Of a DNA stretch of 35,650 nucleotides, positions 6,884-15,310 are shown in pieces. Made by a program: the position numbers and the translations under genes. Under the pieces are notes generated by a model, which worked only from the letters and a program-made list of their open reading frames with translations, was not told where the DNA came from and made no database searches. The first letter of the stretch is position 1. Each line of letters starts with the position of its first letter. This DNA comes from Marisediminicola senii. Its GTDB lineage: Bacteria; Actinomycetota; Actinomycetes; Actinomycetales; Microbacteriaceae. Location: the NCBI RefSeq assembly GCF_011057645.1, contig NZ_JAALGE010000031.1:1-35650 (forward strand), given 5' to 3'.

Positions 6884-7915
6884 CTACTCTCGAGGCATGC
6901 CCAGACCACGCCGATCGTCGCCGCGCGAGCGCTCGGGCGACTGGCCGGATGCGCCGTCGACCGACTGCAGCGGCGAGGTCGCCCGCCTGTTCGCGCTCAA
7001 TGTGCGCAGCGCCATGGACGGCCGCAGCCTCCGCGAATGCGCCCAGGCGACCGGGGTCGACCACAGCACCATCCAGGGCATCCTGCAGGGCCGCAGCTGG
7101 CCCGACCTCGAGACGATCGCGCGGCTCGAGAGCGGGTTCGGGCGCCCGCTCTGGCCAGGGATCACCGACGCCGACCTCTCTTCGGGCGAGTAGCGCCCAG
7201 CCAGCCGGACAGCCCGCCGACTACCTACCCGCCGGCACCGGCCCCAGCGGGGAGGTGAGGCCGGCTGTCCCGGGCAGGTCGCGAGCACGCGCTGCATGGC
7301 GTCGCGTTCTGCGCGCGTCACCCACAACCGGTAGGTGGCCTTGACCGACACCTGGCGCGCGACGTACTCGCACCGGAACGACCGGTTCGCCGGAAGCCAC
7401 GTTGCGGTGTCTCCCGCTCCCTTCGCCGAATTGGATGCGCCGTCCACCGCCAGCAGGTTGAGCGGGTCGTTCGCGAACGAGATGCGCTGCTCCTGGGTCA
7501 GTGCCTGGGCGCCCGTCTGCCACGCGTTCGACAGCGCGACGACGTGGTCGATCTGCACCAGCTCCGACGTGTCCTCCCCGCGGACGAATTCGACGGTGCT
7601 GGTGTCGAACGGCGACACCAGTTCGCCCGTCATCACCCGGCACGGGCCGCTCTTCGTGATGTCGGTGAGGTCGCGGGCGAGGATGTCGTTACGGGTGTCG
7701 CAGCCGTTGTCGTCGACGTCGAGCCAGGCGGAACCGAACACGCCCTCCCGGTCGTACCCGGTGCTGGGTTCCCTGCCCTTCACCGGCAGGGTCGCGAGCA
7801 CCTCGCGCGCCGTGGCGTCCGAGGGGTAGGTGGATGATTCGCCCGCGGGTGCCGCGGACCCCGCCGCCCACTCGAACACCGGGCCCGCGGCGATCGCCAC
7901 CACGGCCAGCAGCAC
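6884..7915 (-). CDS. HNH endonuclease family protein (DUF1524-like), C-terminus probably extended by a frameshift
   Basis: An N-terminal membrane anchor or signal segment (LLAVVAIAAGPVFEW) is followed by the secreted HNH-type domain common in actinobacteria. Its core reads QIDHVVALSNAWQTGA, then FANDPLNLLAVDGASNSAKG and TWLPANRSFRCEYVARQV; the DHVV histidine and the Asn residues are the nuclease signature. Family members normally end soon after VLATCP. Here the frame continues about 110 more residues of low-complexity Arg/Ser sequence antisense to the XRE gene. One base out of frame, it reads AGLTSPLGPVPAGR and stops at 7221, which I take as the original end. The start is also weak: the frame is open upstream to a TAG near 8027 through a basic RSRRASSGRSSSGRTSSRR stretch. 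Confidence 0.65.
   Translation of the reverse strand: MLLAVVAIAAGPVFEWAAGSAAPAGESSTYPSDATAREVLATLPVKGREPSTGYDREGVFGSAWLDVDDNGCDTRNDILARDLTDITKSGPCRVMTGELVSPFDTSTVEFVRGEDTSELVQIDHVVALSNAWQTGAQALTQEQRISFANDPLNLLAVDGASNSAKGAGDTATWLPANRSFRCEYVARQVSVKATYRLWVTRAERDAMQRVLATCPGQPASPPRWGRCRRVGSRRAVRLAGRYSPEERSASVIPGQSGRPNPLSSRAIVSRSGQLRPCRMPWMVLWSTPVAWAHSRRLRPSMALRTLSANRRATSPLQSVDGASGQSPERSRGDDRRGLGMPRE
6897..7193 (+). CDS. Small XRE-type helix-turn-helix protein
   Basis: This 98-residue protein has a basic N-terminus (PRPRRSSPRER) and one helix-turn-helix domain at about residues 28-85. Its core is SLRECAQATGVDHSTIQGIL, the usual 'xxxlAxxxGvsxxtIxxil' pattern, followed by GRSWPDLETIARLESGFG. It is a predicted DNA-binding regulator with no ligand domain. 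The ATG is only 21 bp after the terminator hairpin and has no proper ribosome site (GAGG is one base away), so a leaderless transcript is possible. The converging HNH frame runs antisense through the whole gene, which is probably an artefact of that gene's lost stop. Confidence 0.65.
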   Translation: MPRPRRSSPRERSGDWPDAPSTDCSGEVARLFALNVRSAMDGRSLRECAQATGVDHSTIQGILQGRSWPDLETIARLESGFGRPLWPGITDADLSSGE

Positions 7916-7940
7916 GACACCGCCGAGGGTCCAGATCGGC

Positions 7941-8000
7941 CGCCGTGAACTGGTGCGTCCTGAACTGGAGCGCCCTGAACTGGCGCGTCGTGAACGAAAG
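7941..8000. repeat. Four 15-bp tandem repeats upstream of the HNH gene
   Basis: Units of 15 bp at 7941, 7956, 7971 and 7986 share CGYCSTGAACTGG. In the HNH frame on the minus strand they encode an Arg/Ser-rich segment (SSGRSSSGRTSSRR) just before the hydrophobic anchor, so they may be the true coded N-terminus of that protein. Confidence 0.7.
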
Positions 8001-8219
8001 ATGGGGCCTCCAGGGTCGGTCCACTATTCCAGCACCGTCCAGTGTCGTCCGGTTCCCACTCCGGCACGGCGGTCGGGTGCCACACGCGCGGTTCTTTCGA
8101 TGGATGCACCCCGGGCATTCGCGGACGAGGCGATGGTCGGGTGTGTCCGACCCCCGAACTGGGGGCAGGACCAAGGAGGACAAACCGACCTGTCTGTCCC
8201 TCCGCGCTGCTATCGTCAT

Positions 8220-8347
8220 AACCGCGCCGCTTCCCCCGAGCGGCGCGAAACGCGCTCCGGGCCCGAACCTGGGGAACGGCGAAAATGGTACCCCCCGATC
8301 ATTTCGCCAGCGTCAGCCGATGAGGGCTCCTAGTCCCTCCACGGCAT
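8220..8347. other. Non-coding spacer
   Basis: No supported gene lies between the divergent region upstream of the HNH gene and the hairpin at 8348. A small CCCCC-gaact-GGGGG hairpin near 8153-8167 just outside it is the only structure seen. Confidence 0.3.
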
Positions 8348-8391
8348 CAGTCTGTGCTGGCCGTCGATGAAAATCCGGCCAGCACGGACTG
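8348..8391 (-). terminator. Stem-loop terminator candidate
   Basis: CAGTCTGTGCTGGCCG (8348-8363) pairs with CGGCCAGCACGGACTG (8376-8391), 16 bp with one G-U pair and a 12-base loop containing GAAAATC. It lies downstream of the minus-strand small membrane protein gene, about 75 bp past its stop, and probably ends that transcript. Confidence 0.6.
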
Positions 8392-8401
8392 CCTCTCCTG
8401 C

Positions 8402-8461
8402 TCCTGTTGGAGTTGGTCCTGTTGGAGCTCATCCAGTTGGAGCTGTTCCTGCCGGAGCGGC
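8402..8461. repeat. Four 15-bp tandem repeats downstream of the small membrane protein gene
   Basis: Units at 8402, 8417, 8432 and 8447 share TCCTGTTGGAG. On the minus strand they can be read as APTG-type Pro/Thr repeats, interrupted by a TGA. They lie just past the stop of the small membrane protein gene, in a different frame. Confidence 0.65.
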
Positions 8462-8466
8462 CCTGG

Positions 8467-8703
8467 TCAGGTGTCGCTCGGCGGTTCCGGCGCGTACTTG
8501 CCGAGGCCCATGCGCTTCTTGAGCCCGATTGTGGCGAGGATGCCCACGGCGATCGCGAGCCCGTAGGTCAGGAGCAGAACGGGGCCGATCGTCAGGTCGG
8601 TCCTGCCCGCGATGTACAGCACCAGGAGGGCGGTGGCCATCGCGGCGACGACCCCAACGACGGGAGGTAGCAGCCGGCGGAGGAAGTCGATCACGGCCTG
8701 CAT
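8467..8703 (-). CDS. Small two-helix membrane protein of unknown function
   Basis: The 78-residue protein has two transmembrane helices (about residues 9-31 and 38-61) joined by a short polar loop (AGRTDLT) and a basic cytoplasmic tail (KKRMGLGKYAPEPP). The ATG follows GAGGAG with 6-base spacing, so the start is secure. It lies downstream of the RamB/PrpR-like regulator gene on the same strand, separated by about 140 bp. No family could be assigned. Confidence 0.6.
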   Translation of the reverse strand: MQAVIDFLRRLLPPVVGVVAAMATALLVLYIAGRTDLTIGPVLLLTYGLAIAVGILATIGLKKRMGLGKYAPEPPSDT

Positions 8704-8840
8704 CTCGTCGTCTCCTCGTCGCTCGCCGGTCGGCTGCAGCAGCCCGGCCCTTCACTGTGGCACAGAACCATGATCCGGAACGGTGGCCCGGATGGGTGGG
8801 CATCGAACGGTGCTGGCGGAAGGGGTATTGAGCGGCGACG

Positions 8841-10283
8841 TCAGTCCGCGGCGTCGGCCGCCGCGTGCGCCTCGAGGAACTCGTACAGTTCCCGGTCGTC
8901 GACGCCGGGGAAGGTGCCGGACGGCAGGGGCGACAGGATGTGCGCGTGCAGTCGCGCGCTCGACCACGCCCGGCCCGACCAGCGCTGGGCGAGGCCAGGC
9001 GCCGGCCGTCGGCAGCAGTTCTCGTCGGGGCAGGTGGAGGTCGCACGCACCGCGGTCTCGCGCCCGCGGAACCATTTCGAGTGCACGAATGGCACGCCGA
9101 TGGTGATCGAGAACTCAGCGGAATCGGTCGTGCCGGTCTGCGTGGAGTCGAAGAACGTTCCCTCGGGGGTGTCGGTGTACTGGTAGAACTCCGTGGTGCG
9201 GTTGGTGCGCTGGAATGCGCGGCGGGCGCTCCACTGCCTGCAGACGAATTGCCCCTCGGTCGACCCGGTCACGTCGACCGGCAGGCGCAGTCCGTCGTTC
9301 TCATACGCCTTGTAGACCGCGCCGTCGCCGCCCACCCTGAGGAAGTGCAGCTCGATGCCGAGGTGTTCCGTCGCGAGGTTGGTGAGGCGCAGCGCCGCGG
9401 CCTCGTGCGTCACTCCGAAGGCGTCGCGAAAGTCTTCGACCGCGATGTTGCGGTCGGCCTTCGCCGCGCGCAGGAAGTCGACCGATTGCGCCAGTGGCAT
9501 CAGGCACGCCGCCGCGAAGTAGTTGATCTCGAGTCGCTGCCGGAGGAAGTCGGCATACCCGACGGGCTGCGTGTGGCCGAGCAGCCGGTGCGCGATCGCC
9601 TGCAGCGCCATCGATCGCAGGCCGTGCCCACCCGGGATCGACGCCGGGGGAAGGTACACCCGCCCGTTCTCCAGATCGATGACCGACCGTGCGGAGTGCG
9701 GCAGGTCGCCGACGTGCACCAGTTCGAAACCGAGCTGCGACGCCATCGTGCTCACCGTGCGGTGGGTCAGCGCCCCGACCGTGTGACCGGCCGCCCGCAC
9801 CGCCCGCTCCGCGACGGCCTCGATGTCTGGCAGGTAGTTGTTCCTCGCCCGCATCGACTGGCGCAGCTCGGTGTTGGCGCGCCTGGCCTCCTCGGGGGTG
9901 GCGATAGCCTCCCTCGCCCGTCTCGCCAGCTCGCGGTGCAGGCCGATGATGGCGGTGATCGTGTCGTCACCCAGGGTCTTCGATGCCCGGATGACGGGAA
10001 GCCCGAGTGACGCGTACACCGACGTCTGCTGCGCCGCGGCCAGCTCGAGCTCGAGCGCGGCCCGCTCGCTCGGCGGGGCGTCGTCGAGTAACTCGGCCAC
10101 CGTGACGCCCAGTACCTCGCCGATGCGGGACAGCAGCGAGAGCCGTGGCTCCTTGCGTCCGTTCTCGATGAGGGACAGCTGGCTGGCGGCGATGCCGACC
10201 GCGGCGCCGAGCTGGTCGAGGGTGAGGCCGCGCAGCCCGCGGAAGTGGCGAACGCGTTGCCCCAGCATCCCGAGATTGTCCAT
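8841..10283 (-). CDS. RamB/PrpR-type XRE regulator (short-chain acyl regulator family)
   Basis: The 480-residue protein has the layout of RamB and PrpR: an N-terminal XRE helix-turn-helix (about residues 8-65, LTLDQLGAAVGIAASQLSLI), an IrrE-like central region, and a DUF2083-type C-terminus. In the peptidase-like region the metal motif is degenerate (AHRLLGH near residue 231 instead of HExxH). Cysteines at 348, 418, 423 and 424 lie where PrpR binds an iron-sulfur cluster. RamB controls acetate/glyoxylate genes and PrpR propionate genes in related actinobacteria. Divergent orientation to pckG across a 109-bp gap suggests it controls gluconeogenic flux. I chose the ATG at 10283; an earlier in-frame start at 10325 would run through the palindrome. 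Confidence 0.82.
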   Translation of the reverse strand: MDNLGMLGQRVRHFRGLRGLTLDQLGAAVGIAASQLSLIENGRKEPRLSLLSRIGEVLGVTVAELLDDAPPSERAALELELAAAQQTSVYASLGLPVIRASKTLGDDTITAIIGLHRELARRAREAIATPEEARRANTELRQSMRARNNYLPDIEAVAERAVRAAGHTVGALTHRTVSTMASQLGFELVHVGDLPHSARSVIDLENGRVYLPPASIPGGHGLRSMALQAIAHRLLGHTQPVGYADFLRQRLEINYFAAACLMPLAQSVDFLRAAKADRNIAVEDFRDAFGVTHEAAALRLTNLATEHLGIELHFLRVGGDGAVYKAYENDGLRLPVDVTGSTEGQFVCRQWSARRAFQRTNRTTEFYQYTDTPEGTFFDSTQTGTTDSAEFSITIGVPFVHSKWFRGRETAVRATSTCPDENCCRRPAPGLAQRWSGRAWSSARLHAHILSPLPSGTFPGVDDRELYEFLEAHAAADAAD

Positions 10284-10299
10284 ATCTTGACGATAGCGA

Positions 10300-10315
10300 A
10301 AGAATCGCGATTCTT
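10300..10315. promoter_or_regulatory. 16-bp palindromic operator candidate between the regulator gene and pckG
   Basis: AAGAATCGCGATTCTT is a perfect palindrome 17 bp upstream of the regulator start and about 78 bp upstream of pckG. The position suits autoregulation and control of pckG. The half-site AAGAATCG is not one I know for RamB, whose described sites contain TTTGCAAA. Confidence 0.6.
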
Positions 10316-10392
10316 CCGTGGTCAAGACCGGGTAAGTGGGGCGCCATGGGCGCCAGAGTGTGGGGCACCCCGATTCTTACAGAGGAGCAGCC

Positions 10393-12252
10393 GTGACCAT
10401 CACCGTCGAACCCCGGCCCACCGCACCCCGGCCCGCTGCCGACCGGGCACCGGAGAGAATCGCCGAATCGGTGATCGGGTGGGTGGACTCCATCGCCGCC
10501 CTGACCACCCCCGATGACATCGTGTGGTGCGATGGGTCCACTCGCGAATGGGACGAATTGACCCGGCTCATGCTCGCCAGGGGCACCGTCACGCAGCTCA
10601 ACCCGGAACACCGCCCGCACAGCTTTCTCGCACGCAGCGACCCGAATGACGTCGCCCGCGTCGAGGACCGCACCTTCATCTGCTCGGAGCGACAGGTCGA
10701 CGCGGGCCCGACCAACAACTGGGCGGACCCCTCGGCCATGCGGCCCACGCTGCGGCGGGTATTCGCCGGGAGCATGCGCGGCCGCACCATGTACGTGGTG
10801 CCCTTCTCGATGGGCCCCCTCGGATCGCCGCTCGCCAGGCTGGGGGTGCAGGTCACCGACTCGCCATACGTCGTGACGAGCATGGCGATCATGACGCGGA
10901 TGGGGTCGACGGCACTCGACCTGATCGGCGACGACACCCCGTGGGTTCCCGCCGTGCACAGTGTGGGGGCACCGCTCGGTCCGGGCGACACCGACGTGCC
11001 GTGGCCGTGCAGCGACACCAAGTACATCTGCCACTTTCCGGAGACCCTCGAGATCTGGTCGTACGGCTCTGCGTATGGCGGCAACGCGCTGCTCGCCAAG
11101 AAGGCGTTCGCGCTGCGCATCGCTTCGGTGATGGGGCGCAGGGAGGGCTGGCTGGCCGAGCACATGCTCATCCTCAAGGTCACGAACCCGCGGGGGCGGG
11201 TGTTCCACGTGGCGGCGGCGTTCCCCTCTGCCTGCGGAAAGACCAACCTCGCGATGCTCAAGCCGACCATCCCGGGGTGGACGGTCGAGACCATCGGCGA
11301 TGACATCGCGTGGCTCCACCCCGGCGACGACGGCACGCTTCGGGCGATCAACCCGGAGGCCGGCTTCTTCGGCGTCGCCCCCGGCACCGGCGCCTCGACC
11401 AACCAGACCGCGGTCGACACGCTGTGGGGCAACACCATCTTCACCAACGTCGCCCTGCGTGACGACGGCGACGTGTGGTGGGAGGGACTGACCGACACCC
11501 CACCCGCCCACCTCGTCGACTGGCAGGGCAACGACTGGACGCCCGCCTCGACGACGCCGGCCGCGCACCCCAACTCGCGGTTCACGGTCGCGGCCCACCA
11601 GTGCCCGTCGATCGCCGACGACTGGGACGACCCGAACGGCGTCGTCATCGACGCCATCATCTTCGGTGGGCGCCGGGCCACCAACGTGCCGCTCGTGGTC
11701 GAGGCGAGGGACTGGCAGCACGGGGTGTTCCTCGGCGCGACGATCTCGTCGGAGAAGACCGCGGCCGCGGAGGGCACCGTCGGCGAGCTGCGCCGCGACC
11801 CGTTCGCAATGCTGCCGTTCTGCGGCTACAACATGGCCGACTACTGGGCGCACTGGCTCGAGGTCGGCGAGCGGCTCGGCCAGGGAGGCGGTGCGCCGCG
11901 CATGTTCCAGGTCAACTGGTTTCGCAAGGACGCCGACGGTTCGTTCGTATGGCCGGGGTTCGGGGAGAACAGTCGCGTACTCGAGTGGATCCTCGACCGC
12001 GTCGACGACAGGCTCGAGGCCGTCGACAGCGCGGTGGGACTGATGCCGGCCAGGGCCGACCTCAACACCGACGGGCTGGGCGACGACGGCGGGCGCCTCG
12101 GCGACCTCGAGTGGGATGCCCTGTTCGACGTCGACACCGCGTCGTGGCTGGCAGAGGTCGCCGCGACGGAGGAGTTCTTCGACACCTTCGACGGCCGGGT
12201 ACCCGCGGCGTTGCGGGCCCAGCTGTCGGAACTGAGGGAGCGGTTGCTCTAG
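10393..12252 (+). CDS. pckG: Phosphoenolpyruvate carboxykinase (GTP)
   Basis: The 619-residue cytosolic enzyme converts oxaloacetate and GTP to phosphoenolpyruvate, GDP and CO2, the entry step of gluconeogenesis. Diagnostic motifs: the GTP-specific active-site loop [12 protein letters not shown] at about residues 277-288 with the reactive Cys281; the substrate-site segment [10 protein letters not shown]; and [12 protein letters not shown]. Length fits the GTP family (about 600-620). The start is the GTG at 10393, six bases after GAGGAG at 10382-10387; the frame is open further upstream but without a ribosome site. Its TAG overlaps the stop codon of the convergent antitoxin-like gene. It is probably regulated by the divergent RamB/PrpR-like protein. 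Confidence 0.97.
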   Translation: MTITVEPRPTAPRPAADRAPERIAESVIGWVDSIAALTTPDDIVWCDGSTREWDELTRLMLARGTVTQLNPEHRPHSFLARSDPNDVARVEDRTFICSERQVDAGPTNNWADPSAMRPTLRRVFAGSMRGRTMYVVPFSMGPLGSPLARLGVQVTDSPYVVTSMAIMTRMGSTALDLIGDDTPWVPAVHSVGAPLGPGDTDVPWPCSDTKYICHFPETLEIWSYGSAYGGNALLAKKAFALRIASVMGRREGWLAEHMLILKVTNPRGRVFHVAAAFPSACGKTNLAMLKPTIPGWTVETIGDDIAWLHPGDDGTLRAINPEAGFFGVAPGTGASTNQTAVDTLWGNTIFTNVALRDDGDVWWEGLTDTPPAHLVDWQGNDWTPASTTPAAHPNSRFTVAAHQCPSIADDWDDPNGVVIDAIIFGGRRATNVPLVVEARDWQHGVFLGATISSEKTAAAEGTVGELRRDPFAMLPFCGYNMADYWAHWLEVGERLGQGGGAPRMFQVNWFRKDADGSFVWPGFGENSRVLEWILDRVDDRLEAVDSAVGLMPARADLNTDGLGDDGGRLGDLEWDALFDVDTASWLAEVAATEEFFDTFDGRVPAALRAQLSELRERLL

Positions 12253-12500
12253 CGAGTGGTGCCGGGGCGCTCGCCGGTGCCGTGGGCGTCGTCGTTGCCG
12301 ATCTTCTTGTCAGCGGCGTCGCGGGCCTTATCGATCTTGTCGGCGTGCTTGTTGCCGGTGACCTTGTTGGCGAGCCCGCTTGCGGTGTCGAGGATCGAAT
12401 CGCTCACGCCCTCTGCCTTCTCGCTCTTCAGTGCGTCGCGGGTCTTCGGGTTGTTCAGCATGTCGGCGGCCTTGCGGCCGAGGTTCCCCAATCCACTCAT
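12249..12500 (-). CDS. MT0933-type antitoxin-like small protein
   Basis: The 83-residue, highly charged helical protein contains the features of the actinobacterial MT0933 (Rv0909) antitoxin-like family: [20 protein letters not shown] and the [18 protein letters not shown] segment. The ATG at 12500 follows AGAAGGAG with 7-base spacing, so longer upstream starts are not needed. No toxin gene lies next to it: the flanks are convergent pckG and a divergent polyketide synthase. The antitoxin label is therefore only a family name, and a stress or stability role (CsbD-like composition) is equally possible. Confidence 0.75.
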   Translation of the reverse strand: MSGLGNLGRKAADMLNNPKTRDALKSEKAEGVSDSILDTASGLANKVTGNKHADKIDKARDAADKKIGNDDAHGTGERPGTTR

Positions 12501-12656
12501 CGTGGGACTCCTTCTCATTGTCGTTCGGTGTCGTACCCGGGAAAATGCGCGACAACCGCGGAGGCATCCACGATCGTCAACACCTCAGCTTATGGGACCG
12601 GAATGCTCGCATCATGGGCGGTGTGAATCCCCCGCCGGTGCGTGTTACCGTCTCGA

Positions 12657-13727
12657 ATGGCTCGAATCGCGGCGGTGCGCTCGGCGCTGCCGCCCCACAT
12701 CCACACCCAGCGCGAAATCACCGCGACGATCGGTCCGATGATCACTGAGGACCGCGCCACCCGGGCCCTGCTCGACCGGCTGCACTCCTCGAGCAGCGTC
12801 GCTACGCGGCACCTGGTGATGCCGATCGAGCGCTACGCCGACCCGCGCACCTTCACCCAGTCGAACGACATGTTCATCGAGCTGGCGGCCGACCTCGCGC
12901 AGCGGTCCCTGCAGGACGCGCTCGATGCCGCGGGGGTGCGGCCGGACGAGGTCGACTACATCATGTTCACCTCGGTCACCGGCATCTCGGCACCGTCGAT
13001 CGATGGGCTGCTCGTCGCGCGGATGGGCCTGCGCTCCGACGTGAAGCGCGTGCCGATGTATGGGCTCGGCTGCGTCGCCGGGGCATCCGGGCTCGCCAGG
13101 GTCGATGACTACCTCGTCGGCCACCCTGACGCGGTGGCGGTTCTCGTGGCGGTGGAACTGTGTTCCCTCACGTTCCAGCGTGACGACGCATCCGTCGCCA
13201 ACCTCGTAGCGAGCGGGCTGTTCGGTGACGGTGCCGCGGCCGTCGTCATGGTGGGCGCGAACCGGGCAGAGCGCATGGCCGTGACCGGGCCCGACATCGT
13301 GGGCACCCGCAGCGAGCTCTACCCGGAGACCGAGGACGTCATCGGCTTCAACGCCAGCGACACCGGATTTCGCATCGTGCTCACCGCGCGCGTGGGCGAG
13401 ATCGTCGCCGAGCACTTCGGTGGCACGATGTCGGCCTTCCTCGCAGACAATGGATGCAGCACCGGCGACATCCAGCGCTGGGTCGCGCACCCCGGGGGAC
13501 CGAAGGTGCTCGAGGCGTTCTCCGACAGCCTGCGGCTGCCCGCCGGTGCCCTCGACATCAGCTGGCGCTCGCTCGCCGCCGTCGGCAACCTGTCGTCGGT
13601 CTCTGTGCTGCACATCCTGGCGGAGTCCATCGCCGACGGCGAGCACCCGGCGGGCGAGAACACGGTGCTGTTCGCCCTCGGCCCCGGCATCTCGGCCGAA
13701 CTCGTTCTGATGAGGTGGCCGGAGTGA
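12657..13727 (+). CDS. Type III polyketide synthase (SrsA-like)
   Basis: The 356-residue chalcone-synthase-fold enzyme would condense malonyl units onto an acyl-CoA starter. The catalytic triad is visible: Cys139 (YGLGCVAGASG), His278 (VAHPGGPKVL) and Asn311 (AVGNLSSVS). The following SrsB-like methyltransferase and SrsC-like flavoprotein suggest alkylresorcinol/alkylpyrone-type phenolic lipids as in Streptomyces griseus, with a fatty acyl starter. The ATG at 12657 has no clear ribosome site, so a leaderless mRNA or the GTG at 12642 are possible. Its TGA overlaps the next gene's GTG. Confidence 0.92.
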   Translation: MARIAAVRSALPPHIHTQREITATIGPMITEDRATRALLDRLHSSSSVATRHLVMPIERYADPRTFTQSNDMFIELAADLAQRSLQDALDAAGVRPDEVDYIMFTSVTGISAPSIDGLLVARMGLRSDVKRVPMYGLGCVAGASGLARVDDYLVGHPDAVAVLVAVELCSLTFQRDDASVANLVASGLFGDGAAAVVMVGANRAERMAVTGPDIVGTRSELYPETEDVIGFNASDTGFRIVLTARVGEIVAEHFGGTMSAFLADNGCSTGDIQRWVAHPGGPKVLEAFSDSLRLPAGALDISWRSLAAVGNLSSVSVLHILAESIADGEHPAGENTVLFALGPGISAELVLMRWPE

Positions 13728-14248
13728 TCGCCTACGCTCTGCTGATCCTCGCCACCGGCGTCGAACGCCTCGTCGAACTCGTTATCTCGACGCGCAACGC
13801 CCGCTGGGCGTTCTCCCGCGGCGGGGTGGAGCACGGCAAAGGCCACTTCCCGTGGATGGTGACCCTGCACACCGGGTTGCTCGTCGCGTGCGTCGCCGAG
13901 GTGTTCCTGCTCGACCGCCCGTTCATCCCGTGGCTCGGGTGGCCCATGCTCGTCATCGCCCTGCTGTGCCAGGCCGGCAGGTACTGGGTGATCACGTCGC
14001 TCGGCCGACAGTGGAACACGCGGGTGATCGTGGTGCCGGGGATGGGTCGCGTCGAGCGCGGGCCGTACCGGTATCGCTGGCTGCCGCATCCAAATTACCT
14101 GATCGTGGTCGTCGAGGGCATCGCCCTGCCCCTCGTGCACAGCGCGTGGATCACCGCGATCGCGTTCACGGTGCTGAACGCGATCCTGCTGCTGAGGTAC
14201 CGCATTCCGACCGAGGACCGCGCGCTGCGGTCGCTCACCGAACCGTGA
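13724..14248 (+). CDS. Isoprenylcysteine carboxyl methyltransferase family protein (SrsB-like)
   Basis: The 174-residue membrane protein has four or five helices and the ICMT/phospholipid methyltransferase C-terminal signature. The signature reads RVERGPYRYRWLPHPNYLIV followed by a long helix with an acidic end (RIPTEDRALRSL). In srs-type operons this SAM-dependent enzyme O-methylates the phenolic lipid made by the type III synthase. The GTG start overlaps the synthase stop (GTGA), giving translational coupling. The membrane location suits a lipid product. Confidence 0.88.
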   Translation: MIAYALLILATGVERLVELVISTRNARWAFSRGGVEHGKGHFPWMVTLHTGLLVACVAEVFLLDRPFIPWLGWPMLVIALLCQAGRYWVITSLGRQWNTRVIVVPGMGRVERGPYRYRWLPHPNYLIVVVEGIALPLVHSAWITAIAFTVLNAILLLRYRIPTEDRALRSLTEP

Positions 14249-14272
14249 CGACGACCTGATGCGGAAAGCGTG

Positions 14273-15295
14273 ATGCGCGACGTGCTGGTGGTCGGCGGTG
14301 GCCCGGCTGGGCTTGCCGCGGCGATCGACGCGAGCATGGCGGGCCTCACGGTGACGATCGTCGAGCAGCGCGCCGGCACGATCGACAAGGCCTGCGGCGA
14401 AGGCCTGATGCCGGGGGCGCTTCCGCTGCTCGCGCGGCTCGGGGTTGAGCCGGAGGGCAGGCCCCTCGCCGGGGTCAGCTACCGCGCGTCGGGGCGCCGG
14501 GTGGACCACCGGTTCAGCGGGGGACCGGGGCGCGGCGTACGGCGCACGACCCTGCACGACGCTCTCACCCGGCGGGTCGACGAACTCGGCATCGAGCGGG
14601 TCGAGGCCAAGGTGGGCGCGGTGACCCAGACGACGGACGCCGTCACGACGGGTTCCGGCCTCGACGCCAGGTACCTGTTGGCCTGCGACGGGCTGCATTC
14701 CTCCGTTGCCCGCGAGCTGGGACTGGCGATGCCGGCCATCCGTCGCGGGCGGCGGTTCGGGTTGCGCCAGCACCACGCCGTCGCACCGTGGAGCCACCTG
14801 ATCGAGGTGCACTACACGCGGGACGCCGAACTGTACGTGACGCCGGTGGCCGACGACACCGTCGGGATCGCGGTGCTCGGACCCCAGCACACCGACTTCG
14901 ATGCGGTCGTCGCCGCGGTGCCCGAGCTCGCCGACCGGCTGGCGGGGACCGAGCTGAGCAGCCCGCGCCGGGGGGCCGGCCCGTTCCGCCAGCGCACGAG
15001 CGCGCGTACCCGCGGCCGCGTGCTGCTCGTCGGCGACGCATCCGGCTACGTCGATGCCATCACCGGGGAGGGACTGCGCCTCGGGTTCGCGCAGGCATCG
15101 GGGGCGGTGCGCAGCATCGTGGCAGGCCGGCCAGGCGATTACGAGGCCGAGTGGCACCGCGCGACCCGCGACTTTCGCGTGCTCACCGGCGGGCTGGTCG
15201 CGCTCGCGCAGTCGCCGCTGCGCGGGGCGATCGTGCCCGCGGCGGAGCGACTGCCGCGGGTGTTCGGTGCGATCGTGGAACGACTGGCGCGCTGA
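14273..15295 (+). CDS. FAD-dependent oxidoreductase/monooxygenase (SrsC-like)
   Basis: The 340-residue flavoprotein is of the geranylgeranyl-reductase/PHBH type. The FAD-binding GxGxxG is at the N-terminus (LVVGGGPAGLAAAIDASMAG), the second nucleotide contact is CDGLHSSVARELG, and the GD motif is RVLLVGDASGYVDAITGEG. It is the third gene of the polyketide operon, 24 bp after the methyltransferase, and probably hydroxylates the resorcinol ring to a quinol or quinone. ATG 14273 is preferred over the adjacent GTG at 14270; GGAAAG lies just upstream. Confidence 0.85.
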   Translation: MRDVLVVGGGPAGLAAAIDASMAGLTVTIVEQRAGTIDKACGEGLMPGALPLLARLGVEPEGRPLAGVSYRASGRRVDHRFSGGPGRGVRRTTLHDALTRRVDELGIERVEAKVGAVTQTTDAVTTGSGLDARYLLACDGLHSSVARELGLAMPAIRRGRRFGLRQHHAVAPWSHLIEVHYTRDAELYVTPVADDTVGIAVLGPQHTDFDAVVAAVPELADRLAGTELSSPRRGAGPFRQRTSARTRGRVLLVGDASGYVDAITGEGLRLGFAQASGAVRSIVAGRPGDYEAEWHRATRDFRVLTGGLVALAQSPLRGAIVPAAERLPRVFGAIVERLAR

Positions 15296-15310
15296 GGCTG
15301 GTTCGCTGCA

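Noticed and set aside
8402-8461. CRISPR array
   Set aside because: The units are contiguous 15-bp tandem copies without spacers, and no cas genes are present.
9967-11853. Very long open frame antisense to pckG and the regulator
   Set aside because: It is His/Arg/Gly-rich low-complexity sequence caused by high-GC third positions. The opposite strand carries clear PckG motifs.
12249-12500. Toxin-antitoxin pair
   Set aside because: Only an antitoxin-family-like protein is present. Neither neighbour is a toxin, so no TA system is claimed.
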